The translations under genes and the position numbers were made by a program. Positions 9,030 to 16,051 of a DNA stretch of 64,000 nucleotides are shown piece after piece. A model generated the notes under the pieces. That model was not told where the DNA came from. It was given only the letters and a program-made list of their open reading frames with translations, and did no database searches. Source of the DNA: Carnobacterium_B sp040274945 (GTDB lineage Bacteria > Bacillota > Bacilli > Lactobacillales > Carnobacteriaceae); assembly GCF_040274945.1 (NCBI RefSeq), contig NZ_JBEMAR010000012.1, positions 24,613 to 88,612 on the forward strand, read 5' to 3'. Position 1 is the first letter of the stretch. The number at the start of each line of letters is the position of its first letter.

Positions 9030-10367
9030 TTATTTCATTGACTTTTCATGTTGTTCAATTGATTCGTCTAACATACTTTGCATTTTAGGTTGGACTTTTT
9101 TCACGTAATCTGCGGCAGTTTCTTTACCATCAAGTACTGGCTGAATGTTAATGAAGAATTCATCATACCATTGAGAAGTATATGTTTCAGCTGCTGGTAA
9201 ATTTTGACCATAGTCTTGTACAATATCTAAAAATTCTTGTTTATTACTTGGGGAAGTTTCAGTGTTAGCAGCCCACTCTTCAGACATATCAATTAAATTA
9301 GGAACTTGAATATTTGCATCAATCAACTGTTGTTGTCCTTCAACTGAAGTAGAAAGATACGTTGCTAGCTCTACGGCTTCCTCAGGATATTCTGTAGCAT
9401 CAGACACACCAATTCCTAAAGAACCAATGTAAGTTCCTGATTCTCCTGTACTTCCTGTAGGCCATGGCATTAAGTCATATTCAAAATCTAAATCATTATA
9501 CGTGCTCATATCCCATGGACCAACTGGAAAGAATGCTAGTTCCCCATTCATCCATCTTTGATAAGTATCTAATGTCTCTGCTTGAGAAGTTGAAGGAGTC
9601 AAGCCATGTTCATTTGTCATATCTGCAAAAAATTGTAGTGCTTCAGCAAATTCTGGAGTATCTACCGTAACTTTTGTATTATCTTCATTTAACCATTCTC
9701 CATCATTACCCCATACAAAAGAATGGAGTGACCAGTTAGCATTAAAACCGGTGGCCCATTGATCCAACTCACCATCACCATCTTTATCTAATGTTAACGC
9801 TTGTCCTGTTTCAACAAATTCGTTCCATGTGTAAGGTTCGTCAACATCAGGAAGTTCGATTCCATTTTCTTCAAACATTGTTTTATTGTATCCTAAAGCA
9901 AAAGGGCCTACATCTTTAGGTAAACCATAAAGTTGCCCTTGACCAACGACATTTCCATCATAACGGTAACTGTTCAGACCATATTCCCAAATATTGTCTA
10001 AATCTACTTCTTGATTTTCAACTTCGTCGGTTATATCCATTAAAATACCATTATCTACATAGGCCATTACATTTCCTTGTTCTACATAAAACACATCTGG
10101 AACATCACGTCCTGAAATTGTAGCTTGTAGTTTAGTTGCATATTGATCGGCATCTGTAACGATCATTTCGACTTCGACTCCTGGATTATCCTTTTCAAAA
10201 GAATCAATTGCAGCAGTATAAGCTGCCTTTTCATCTTCTCCACCTCTAAACATAAATGTTAAGTTTTTTGTGTCTGAATTTTCTTCACCAGAAGAAGGAC
10301 TACACGCTGTTAAAGTAAATAGAGTTGCAATTGTTAAAGAACTTATGATTGCTTTCTTTAGTGTCAT
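9030..10367 (-). CDS. araN: Sugar ABC transporter substrate-binding lipoprotein, AraN-like
   Basis: This 445-residue family 1 solute-binding protein captures the oligosaccharide outside the membrane and delivers it to the AraP/AraQ-like permeases. The signal peptide ends with the lipobox LTAC (C22), followed by a Ser/Glu-rich linker. The mature part has the expected MalE-type pattern: TFMFRGGEDEKAAY at the start, GLPKDVGPFALGYNKTMFE in the hinge region and FPVGPWDMSTY in the middle. It lies 15 bases downstream of the GH51 gene and is followed by an internal hairpin. A calcium-loop-like DKDGDGELDQWA segment lies near residues 195-206; this is common in this family. Confidence 0.87.
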   Translation of the reverse strand: MTLKKAIISSLTIATLFTLTACSPSSGEENSDTKNLTFMFRGGEDEKAAYTAAIDSFEKDNPGVEVEMIVTDADQYATKLQATISGRDVPDVFYVEQGNVMAYVDNGILMDITDEVENQEVDLDNIWEYGLNSYRYDGNVVGQGQLYGLPKDVGPFALGYNKTMFEENGIELPDVDEPYTWNEFVETGQALTLDKDGDGELDQWATGFNANWSLHSFVWGNDGEWLNEDNTKVTVDTPEFAEALQFFADMTNEHGLTPSTSQAETLDTYQRWMNGELAFFPVGPWDMSTYNDLDFEYDLMPWPTGSTGESGTYIGSLGIGVSDATEYPEEAVELATYLSTSVEGQQQLIDANIQVPNLIDMSEEWAANTETSPSNKQEFLDIVQDYGQNLPAAETYTSQWYDEFFINIQPVLDGKETAADYVKKVQPKMQSMLDESIEQHEKSMK

Positions 10368-10382
10368 TACAAAAACCTCCGA

Positions 10383-11879
10383 TTATTTTATTTTTATTCT
10401 AATTACATTCCAAGATAGCGGTTTCAATTCTGTTTTTAAAAAGTTAGTATGTAGCTCTATTGAATTTCCTTTACTTAAATTAACCTTTTCTTTTTCTTGA
10501 TTTGTTTCTTTAACATCGTATCCGGACATCTGAGTAGTTTCAACAATCTCTTCCATTTCAAATCCTTCAACATTTATTGAAAAGTCTAAATGTTCATTTT
10601 TAGAACGATTTACAGCAAAAATAATTATTTCTTTTTTATGCTCATCATACGTTGCGATACTTTCAAGAAACGGAACTGCATCAAAATCTTTAGTAGCATA
10701 AGTATCACTCTTAGTTTCAGGTTCTAAAACAACACCTCTGCCAAAATTTGAGACCTGCATAAATGGGTAAAAAATAGTTTGCTTCCAAACCTCCCCTTCT
10801 TTATTTGTCATAATTGGTGCAATTACATTAACCAATTGAGCTAAACAAGCAATTTTAACTCTATCAGCATTTTTTAATAAGGTAATAAGCAGACACCCAA
10901 TAAGTAAAGCGTCTTCAAAATTATAAATATCTTCTAATAAAGGAGGCGCTACTTGCCAAGGCTTGATTTCTTTATCTTGTTCATTAGAATGATACCAAAC
11001 ATTCCATTCATCAAAAGAAAGATTAATTTTTTTATCGCTTCCCTTTTTAGATTTAATGGCATCACACATCGCCACTACACCTTTTATAAAATGATCCATA
11101 TCTAACGATTGAGCTAAGTAATTTTCCAGATCATTTTCTGGATTTCCATAGTAGCAATGAAGTGATAGATAATCTACGTGCTCATAAGCATGTTCCAGAA
11201 CAGTCATTTCCCAAGAACCAAAAGTTGGCATCTTACTTGTCGAACTTCCACACACAACTAATTCAATACTATCATCTACTAGCTTCATAGCTTTTGCTGT
11301 TTCTTCAGCTAAGCGCCCATATTCATCAGCTGTTTTATGCCCGATTTGCCATGGTCCATCCATTTCATTTCCAAGACTCCATGTCTTAATTCCAAACGGT
11401 TTTTCGGTTCCATTTTTCTTTCTTAGATCACTCCAATAGGTCCCTCCTTCAAAATTACAATATTCAAGTAAGTTTCTTGCTTCGTCGATTCCTCTAGTAC
11501 CTAAGTTTACTGCCATATTTACTTCGGCATTAGCTTCTTTAGACCACTCCATAAATTCATGAAGTCCAACTTCGTTTGTTTCTATCGTTCGCCATGCTAA
11601 ATCTAATCTTCGAGGTCTTTCTTCTACAGGTCCAATTCCGTCTTCCCAGTTATACCCAGAAACAAAGTTACCACCTGGATACCGAATTAGAGGGACATTT
11701 AATTCTTTAATCAAACTCAATACATCTTTCCGAAATCCTTTTTCATTCGCACTCGGATGTTTTGGTTCATAAATCCCTTCATAAACAGCTCTTCCCATAT
11801 GCTCGATGAAGGATCCATATAAACGCGGATCAATCTCTGAAATAATTTTATTTCTGCTTATTGCTAAAGATGATTTCAT
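10383..11879 (-). CDS. abfA: Alpha-L-arabinofuranosidase, GH51 (proximal copy), AbfA-like
   Basis: This cytoplasmic retaining arabinofuranosidase has 498 residues and closely follows the Bacillus/Geobacillus AbfA pattern. The acid/base is E172 in WSLGNEMDGPWQIGH and the nucleophile is E291 in LSFDEWNVWYH. PRLYGSFIEHMGR and VPLIRYPGGNFVSGYNWEDG form the N-terminal active-site strands. There is no signal peptide, so it handles imported oligosaccharides. It is the first gene of the leftward run. A GTAAGGAG SD precedes the ATG, and a strong promoter overlapped by a perfect cre site drives it. The divergent regulator gene starts 255 bases away, which suggests direct local control. Confidence 0.94.
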   Translation of the reverse strand: MKSSLAISRNKIISEIDPRLYGSFIEHMGRAVYEGIYEPKHPSANEKGFRKDVLSLIKELNVPLIRYPGGNFVSGYNWEDGIGPVEERPRRLDLAWRTIETNEVGLHEFMEWSKEANAEVNMAVNLGTRGIDEARNLLEYCNFEGGTYWSDLRKKNGTEKPFGIKTWSLGNEMDGPWQIGHKTADEYGRLAEETAKAMKLVDDSIELVVCGSSTSKMPTFGSWEMTVLEHAYEHVDYLSLHCYYGNPENDLENYLAQSLDMDHFIKGVVAMCDAIKSKKGSDKKINLSFDEWNVWYHSNEQDKEIKPWQVAPPLLEDIYNFEDALLIGCLLITLLKNADRVKIACLAQLVNVIAPIMTNKEGEVWKQTIFYPFMQVSNFGRGVVLEPETKSDTYATKDFDAVPFLESIATYDEHKKEIIIFAVNRSKNEHLDFSINVEGFEMEEIVETTQMSGYDVKETNQEKEKVNLSKGNSIELHTNFLKTELKPLSWNVIRIKIK

Positions 11880-11943
11880 TTTTTTACTCCTTACTAGTTT
11901 TTCTACTATGTTATATTGTAAAACTATCTTCTAGAATTAGTTT

Positions 11944-11963
11944 ATAAACATAATATAAACATA
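11944..11963. repeat. Direct repeat in the abfA promoter
   Basis: ATAAACATA occurs at 11944-11952 and 11955-11963, 11 bases apart, which puts both copies on the same DNA face. The repeat spans the abfA -10 region and could be a regulator contact or chance in AT-rich DNA. Confidence 0.4.
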
Positions 11964-11980
11964 AATGTAATCGCTGTCAA
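11952..11980 (-). promoter_or_regulatory. abfA operon promoter
   Basis: On the minus strand a perfect TTGACA (11975-11980) and TATATT (11952-11957) are separated by 17 bases. The start codon lies about 70 bases downstream. Confidence 0.82.
11966..11979 (-). promoter_or_regulatory. Consensus cre (CcpA) site overlapping the abfA -35
   Basis: The minus-strand 14-mer TGACAGCGATTACA satisfies every position of TGWNANCGNTNWCA and shares its first bases with the -35 box. CcpA bound here would block polymerase, so the arabinan operon should be shut by preferred sugars. Confidence 0.82.
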
Positions 11981-12020
11981 TAGTTTTATAGTTAATTGTT
12001 TTGTTTTTATTTTATATATA

Positions 12021-12038
12021 ATTAACTAATTAGTTAAT
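12021..12038. promoter_or_regulatory. 18-bp perfect palindrome, candidate operator of the divergent regulator
   Basis: ATTAACTAATTAGTTAAT is a perfect palindrome between the two divergent promoters. The half-site TAGTTAAT appears again at 11989-11996, just upstream of the abfA -35. This is the best candidate operator for the ArsR-type regulator encoded next to it. Confidence 0.6.
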
Positions 12039-12057
12039 CCTTATCTCTAAAAAAGAA

Positions 12058-12086
12058 TTGACAATAACTTGATTAGCCATTACACT
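12058..12086 (+). promoter_or_regulatory. Promoter of the ArsR-type regulator gene
   Basis: TTGACA (12058-12063) and TACACT (12081-12086) are separated by 17 bases. The -35 lies 20 bases from the palindrome, so autoregulation is plausible. Confidence 0.7.
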
Positions 12087-12134
12087 AATATCAAATTAAA
12101 AAATCAAGACATCCATTAACTTAGGAGTGATTAT

Positions 12135-13037
12135 ATGCAAATAGATATCTCTAAAGCCTCATTACCTGTTTATGAAGCTTTAGCCAGTCCTGTGAGACTC
12201 AACATTATTCAATTACTTTCTAAAAATAAAATGAATATTAAAGAAATTGCTGGGGCTACTGGTTTAAGTAGTGCTGTGATAACAAAGCATATCAAAAAAT
12301 TAGAAGCATCGGGCTTAATTAAAACCGAACGAGTTCCTGGAAAATCAGGATCACAAAAAATTTCGATATTAAAAGTTGATCACATAGAGGTTCTCTTTCC
12401 TAAAAAAATTTATCCTTCTTTTGAAACAAGAGAGACTACTATTCCAGTAGGACAATACACAGACTATTCGGTTTCTCCTACTTGTGGTCTAGCTACTGTC
12501 AAAGATTTTATTGGTGAAGTTGATGAACCAAAATTTTTTATGGATTCAAAAAGAATGGATGCTCAAATTCTTTGGTTTACTGAAGGTTATGTAGAATATA
12601 AAACACCCAATTTCTTAAATGAAGAGGAAAAGTTAGAACAACTTGAGATCAGTATGGAAATTTCGTCAGAGTTTCCATTCTCAAATGATGTGTGGCCATC
12701 TGATATTACGTTTAGTTTAAACGATATCGAATTAGGGACTTGGACTAGCCCTGGTGACTTTTCAGATACCAGAGGTAAACTAAACCCTGAATGGTATCCT
12801 TCTAAATTAAATCAATATGGATTACTAAAAACAATACGAATTACTTCTCATGGAACATATATGGATGGCGAGACTTTATCAGATTTTACAATTCAAGATA
12901 TTAATACAAAAAGTGAGATTTGGAGTTTACGTATTGAAGTAAAGAAAGATGCCGAAAATTTAGGTGGAGCTACTTTATTTGGAGAACATTTCGGAAACCA
13001 CCCGCAAGATATAAAATTTAAGATGTACTATTCTTAA
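12135..13037 (+). CDS. ArsR-type winged-helix regulator with large C-terminal domain, probable arabinan regulator
   Basis: This 300-residue protein has a winged helix-turn-helix at about residues 8-75 (VYEALASPVRLNIIQLLSKN, then IKEIAGATGLSSAVITKHIKKL). The wing precedes a roughly 200-residue C-terminal part rich in Trp, Phe and Asp that I do not recognise as a known sugar-binding fold. Ordinary ArsR repressors are about 100 residues, so this belongs to the longer group often found beside glycosidase genes. TTAGGAGTG is the SD. Divergent orientation from abfA, with a perfect palindrome between them, points to control of the arabinan operon. Whether it represses or activates, and its ligand, are unknown. 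Confidence 0.75.
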   Translation: MQIDISKASLPVYEALASPVRLNIIQLLSKNKMNIKEIAGATGLSSAVITKHIKKLEASGLIKTERVPGKSGSQKISILKVDHIEVLFPKKIYPSFETRETTIPVGQYTDYSVSPTCGLATVKDFIGEVDEPKFFMDSKRMDAQILWFTEGYVEYKTPNFLNEEEKLEQLEISMEISSEFPFSNDVWPSDITFSLNDIELGTWTSPGDFSDTRGKLNPEWYPSKLNQYGLLKTIRITSHGTYMDGETLSDFTIQDINTKSEIWSLRIEVKKDAENLGGATLFGEHFGNHPQDIKFKMYYS

Positions 13038-13040
13038 ACT

Positions 13041-13087
13041 AAAAAAATCCCATCTTACTAAAGTATAAGTAAGATGGGATTTTTTTA
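13041..13087 (+). terminator. Strong terminator after the regulator gene
   Basis: ATCCCATCTTACT (13047-13059) pairs perfectly with AGTAAGATGGGAT (13068-13080), flanked by an A run and a T run. It could also work for the opposite strand. Confidence 0.9.
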
Positions 13088-13139
13088 TGAAGACTTTGAA
13101 TATAAACCTATTTCAATAACTTTTTTCTCTTTTTTAATA

Positions 13140-13319
13140 TTAACCCAGTAATTTCCCACCAACAGCATAGTTCGTTTTTTTCATGTCTTCTATAATAACA
13201 TGAACTCGATCTTCTGTTGCTCCAGTATTCTTTACTACTGCTTGCGTAATGTCTTTAACTAGACCTGCTTTTTGTTCTGCAGTCCGACCTTCAACTAATT
13301 CAACATGTACAAATGGCAT
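13140..13319 (-). CDS. 4-oxalocrotonate tautomerase family protein
   Basis: This 59-residue protein belongs to the small tautomerase family, in which the N-terminal proline exposed after Met removal is the catalytic base. The start is fixed by MPFVHVELVEGRTAEQK: a longer frame exists upstream but would bury Pro2. An AAGGAG SD lies 8 bases before this ATG. The C-terminal half has DRVHVIIEDMKKTNYAVGG, including the conserved Arg. Members in lactic acid bacteria lie outside aromatic degradation pathways and their natural substrate is unknown. It is a stand-alone leftward gene between two terminators. Confidence 0.9.
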   Translation of the reverse strand: MPFVHVELVEGRTAEQKAGLVKDITQAVVKNTGATEDRVHVIIEDMKKTNYAVGGKLLG

Positions 13320-13483
13320 AAAAACACTCTCCTTCCCATGTATTCTTCTCTCAATTTTAGCGATACACTTTTTACTTTTCAACTAGTTTTTTATTTTTAG
13401 CAGCCCCAAACAGATTATTAGAGTTTTATGCTCACTATTAGTATACTTGGTACGTACGATAATTAGAGAGGAGAATTACAAAT

Positions 13484-13924
13484 ATGGCAGATTCAAAATT
13501 AATGTATCAAACTACAGCAATTAATACTGGTGGACGAAATGGAGAAAGCCATTTACCAGATAAATCATTTTCTGTACGTGTTTCTACTCCAAAAGATATG
13601 GGCGGTCCTGGACAAGGAAGTAACCCAGAACAATTATTCGCACTAGGCTACAGCGCGTGTTTCAATTCGGCTTTAGAGCATATGATGAAAGAAGAAAAAG
13701 TCTCTGGGAAAAGCCAAGTTACCGCAACTGTAGAATTGCATTCAGATCCTACTGACGGTGGATTTAAACTTGCAGTAAAATTAGATGTTGGAATTGAAGG
13801 TCAAGATGAAGCAACTACTAAAGAATTAGCAGAAAAAGCTCATGCTTTTTGTCCTTACTCAAAAGCTACGAGTGGCAATATCGACGTAACCGTCACTGCT
13901 GTTGATTACGAAGCAGATAAATAA
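13484..13924 (+). CDS. ohr: Organic hydroperoxide resistance protein, Ohr/OsmC family
   Basis: This 146-residue thiol peroxidase reduces organic hydroperoxides in the cytoplasm. The reactive pair is C59 in LGYSACFNSAL and C123 in HAFCPYSKAT, and the NPEQ motif carries the conserved Glu. The CPYSKAT form and the length fit Ohr rather than OsmC. The SD is AGAGGAG. No OhrR regulator gene is adjacent. A TATACT (13442-13447) lies about 40 bases upstream and may be the -10, but I found no good -35. A strong hairpin terminator follows directly, so it is monocistronic. Confidence 0.93.
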   Translation: MADSKLMYQTTAINTGGRNGESHLPDKSFSVRVSTPKDMGGPGQGSNPEQLFALGYSACFNSALEHMMKEEKVSGKSQVTATVELHSDPTDGGFKLAVKLDVGIEGQDEATTKELAEKAHAFCPYSKATSGNIDVTVTAVDYEADK

Positions 13925-13940
13925 TAGTCTATTGTTTATT

Positions 13941-13972
13941 GGGAAGTGAGACTTTTGTCTCACTTCCCTTTT
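13941..13972 (+). terminator. Terminator after ohr
   Basis: GGGAAGTGAGAC (13941-13952) pairs perfectly with GTCTCACTTCCC (13957-13968) around a TTTT loop, followed by TTTT. Confidence 0.9.
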
Positions 13973-13981
13973 GTGTGTTTA

Positions 13982-14449
13982 TCATTCTATTGATTGACTC
14001 ATCTCTACATACGTTTTTTCAAATTGTTGTACAGCCCATTTATGGCTACCTCTTTTTAATTTAGTTAACGCTTCAGAAATAGTCATCCATTCTAATTGAT
14101 TGAAATCCTCTAGTGGATCACAGATGGATTTCCATGACTTAATCGTATAAAAATATGCAGGATTATGATAATGCTGCTTACGATGTTTAGAATAATAGTA
14201 ATCCTCAGCTTCACCGATAAATTCCCCAAGCTCTATTTCAAAACCTAATTCTTCCATAGATTCTCGTTTTGCCGTTTCTTCATGCGTTTCATTCGCTTCA
14301 ATTTCTCCTCCTGGCAGTAAAAAAGAACCATTCGGTGGTGAAACAAGTAAAATTTGTTTCCTATCTTGGTCAAAAATCACAAAGTGTACACCAACACGCG
14401 TGCGATAAATTTGATTCTCAATCTTCATACCAAACGTTTTTACTACCAT
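13982..14449 (-). CDS. Nudix hydrolase
   Basis: This protein hydrolyses nucleoside diphosphate-linked compounds. The Nudix box is complete: GGEIEANETHEETAKRESME, then ELGF, matching G-x5-E-x7-RE-x2-EE-x-G. The chosen start at 14449 (MVVKTFGMKIENQ, 155 residues) has a GTGAGGA SD 7 bases before it. An ATG 12 codons further upstream overlaps a TATAAT-like -10 hexamer and has no SD, so it is unlikely to be used. The gene is isolated between terminators, so the substrate cannot be inferred. Confidence 0.85.
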   Translation of the reverse strand: MVVKTFGMKIENQIYRTRVGVHFVIFDQDRKQILLVSPPNGSFLLPGGEIEANETHEETAKRESMEELGFEIELGEFIGEAEDYYYSKHRKQHYHNPAYFYTIKSWKSICDPLEDFNQLEWMTISEALTKLKRGSHKWAVQQFEKTYVEMSQSIE

Positions 14450-14503
14450 TCCACATTCCTCACCCTCATCAAAATCTAATCTCATTATATTCTATATACG
14501 AAA

Positions 14504-14536
14504 AAAAGACAGCTCAAATTTGAACTGTCTTTTGAT
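14504..14536 (-). terminator. Terminator after folT
   Basis: AAAAGACAG and CTGTCTTTT pair with further pairing through the AAATTT centre. On the minus strand seven T residues follow. Confidence 0.88.
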
Positions 14537-14567
14537 TGGATGTTGTGGATTGTTTCTATATTAAATC

Positions 14568-15083
14568 TTAGTCAATTCCGATTGCTTTTCGCAAAGTCTT
14601 ATTTTGAACAACAAAGTATAGCAACATGATATTAACCGGTGCTAAAATAAGGTTTTGCACTACTCGTGTCGGGAAAATTACTAGAATAGCTTTATCTAGC
14701 ATTATGGTTAACCAAATTGTATTCAATCCTAAATTCACAAAAACAGTAACCAACAGAATCGCGAGAATGATTCTCTTTAATGATTTTGGTTTCTTGTAAA
14801 GAATCAGACCATAAATCATTCCTCCGATAAATGCAGATAAGACAAATCCCGGGAAAAATACTCCCCCACCAAACAAGATGGTACCGACTATATCTGTGAT
14901 AGCTGAAGCCGTTCCAGCTATCCAAGGGCCATACAGCATACCAACAATAGCTATTGGCAAAAAACCAAAACCAATGCGGACTATTGGTGTTTCAATTGAA
15001 ATAAATTGGGTCAATACAATTTCTAATGCCATTAATAACCCAATTTTAGAAATACTTCTTGCATCGTACTTGTTCTCACTCAT
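14568..15083 (-). CDS. folT: Folate ECF transporter S component
   Basis: This 171-residue membrane protein is the substrate-binding S subunit of an energy-coupling-factor importer for folates; it needs the shared EcfA, EcfA' and EcfT proteins encoded elsewhere. It has about six hydrophobic segments and the FolT-type pattern LMALEIVLTQFISIETPIVR, then GFGFLPIAIVG and FFPGFVLSAFIGGMIYG. The start at 15083 (MSENKYDARS) has AAAGGAG 9 bases before it; a longer open frame upstream runs into the riboswitch and is not coding. The tetrahydrofolate riboswitch in its leader supports folate as the substrate. Confidence 0.92.
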   Translation of the reverse strand: MSENKYDARSISKIGLLMALEIVLTQFISIETPIVRIGFGFLPIAIVGMLYGPWIAGTASAITDIVGTILFGGGVFFPGFVLSAFIGGMIYGLILYKKPKSLKRIILAILLVTVFVNLGLNTIWLTIMLDKAILVIFPTRVVQNLILAPVNIMLLYFVVQNKTLRKAIGID

Positions 15084-15123
15084 TTTGAAGATCTCCTTTG
15101 AAGAGCTCCACACATAAAATCTT

Positions 15124-15225
15124 ATGCAGCGAATGCAAAAACAAAACCGCAAATTGTCTAAACAATTTTTCGTCCGTGGGCAACATCCCATCCCTACGAC
15201 ACTTAACGCTTTGTCTCCTACTCTG
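15124..15225 (-). ncRNA. Tetrahydrofolate (THF) riboswitch
   Basis: On the minus strand the leader holds the conserved blocks of the THF class in order: GTAGGAGAC near the 5' side, AAGCGTTAAGTG, GGGATGGGATGTTGCCC, ACGAA, then GCGG and GCATTCGCTGC at the 3' side. These match the published pattern for folT leaders of Firmicutes. The aptamer ends about 40 bases before the folT ATG and no terminator lies between, so control is probably at the level of translation initiation. Confidence 0.88.
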
Positions 15226-15346
15226 ATATATTGCCTAACCTATTCAGTAGATATTTTAGGCAAATCCACTATAGCACATTCTATCTGTTTGGGATAGTAG
15301 CGAATACCACTAGTTAAACTAAATTCTTTTAAAAGAGATTTAGTTA

Positions 15347-15375
15347 TTGACAATTATTTTTTTCTTCTGTATATT
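15347..15375 (+). promoter_or_regulatory. Promoter of the met T-box leader
   Basis: A perfect TTGACA (15347-15352) and TATATT (15370-15375) are 17 bases apart. Transcription would start near 15382, just before the first T-box stem I. Confidence 0.8.
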
Positions 15376-15394
15376 AAGAACAAGTTAAATATAT

Positions 15395-15721
15395 GATAAA
15401 AAGATGATAAAACACTATGAAAAGAAGAGTACGTTTGTACCTGTCTATTTTAGAGAACCCAGTAAGTTGCTGAAAATGGGTTAGTCAGATTAAACCGAAG
15501 ATGGTCTTTGAGTGGAGTTAGCGAAGCACTTTTAAATGTGTCAGCTTTCTACGGGCACACCCGTTACAGTGTCACAGTATAAAAAGGCAATATAGTCTGA
15601 CGTACTGGATAAGGTAAGTATAGCAATATACTTATAAATTAAGGTGGTAACACGAAGCAGATAACTGACTTTCGTCCTTACAAAGAAACGGATTCGTTCG
15701 TTTCTTTGTAAGGACTTTTTT
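15395..15721 (+). ncRNA. T-box riboswitch 1, methionine specific
   Basis: The leader senses uncharged tRNA-Met. Stem I carries an AUG specifier at 15501-15503 (GAAG-AUG-GU). The T-box sequence AAGGTGGTAACACG lies at 15641-15654 and can pair with TTCGTCCTT in the antiterminator. The competing terminator is a perfect 16-bp stem, 15674-15689 with 15700-15715, followed by TTTTTT. Uncharged tRNA should disrupt this terminator and allow reading into the second T-box. Confidence 0.9.
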
Positions 15722-15739
15722 ATTTTTACAACTACATAA

Positions 15740-16031
15740 TTAAACGCAATGAAGAGAAAAGTATTTTTACAGAATGCACTAACAGAGAGCCTGAATGCTG
15801 AGAACAGGTTTGCAGGAGTAAAAAGAAAATGGCCTCCGAGTGGGATACCAAGTGTTTTAAACATTAGGCTATCATGGGCGCACCCATTACAGTGCTAAAG
15901 TATCAGAAGTTTTCTTCTCGTACTTGATAAGGAGTTGTTTGTGAGAACAACTCAAATAAAGGTGGTAACACGACGGTAAAGCGTTCGTCCTTTAATCTAC
16001 AGCAGTAGGTTAATGGGCGAATGCTTTTTTC
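15740..16031 (+). ncRNA. T-box riboswitch 2, methionine specific
   Basis: A second complete T-box follows the first. The AUG specifier is at 15829-15831 (GAAA-AUG-GCC), and the T-box sequence AAGGTGGTAACACG at 15959-15972. The terminator pairs 15980-15990 with 16015-16025, extended by TTAATCTAC with GTAGGTTAA, and ends in TTTTTT. metN starts 20 bases downstream. The two leaders share the T-box core but differ in stems and loops, so this is an old duplication or separate acquisition. Confidence 0.9.
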
Positions 16032-16051
16032 TATTTTAAGGAGGAATATAG

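Noticed and set aside
13320..13382. Longer start for the tautomerase
   Set aside because: It would bury the catalytic N-terminal proline; the internal ATG has a good SD.
13450..13466. GGTACGTACGATAATT upstream of ohr as an AraR or OhrR operator
   Set aside because: Only the TACGTAC core resembles AraR sites and the flanks do not. It also does not fit OhrR operators. Probably chance.
15084..15191. N-terminal extension of FolT by 36 codons
   Set aside because: It overlaps the THF riboswitch, is Cys-rich and unlike FolT, and the internal ATG has a proper SD.
15541..15864. 107-codon minus-strand open frame across the T-box leaders
   Set aside because: It covers the T-box structure and terminator of the first leader, has no ribosome site or family likeness, and is explained by the RNA structure.
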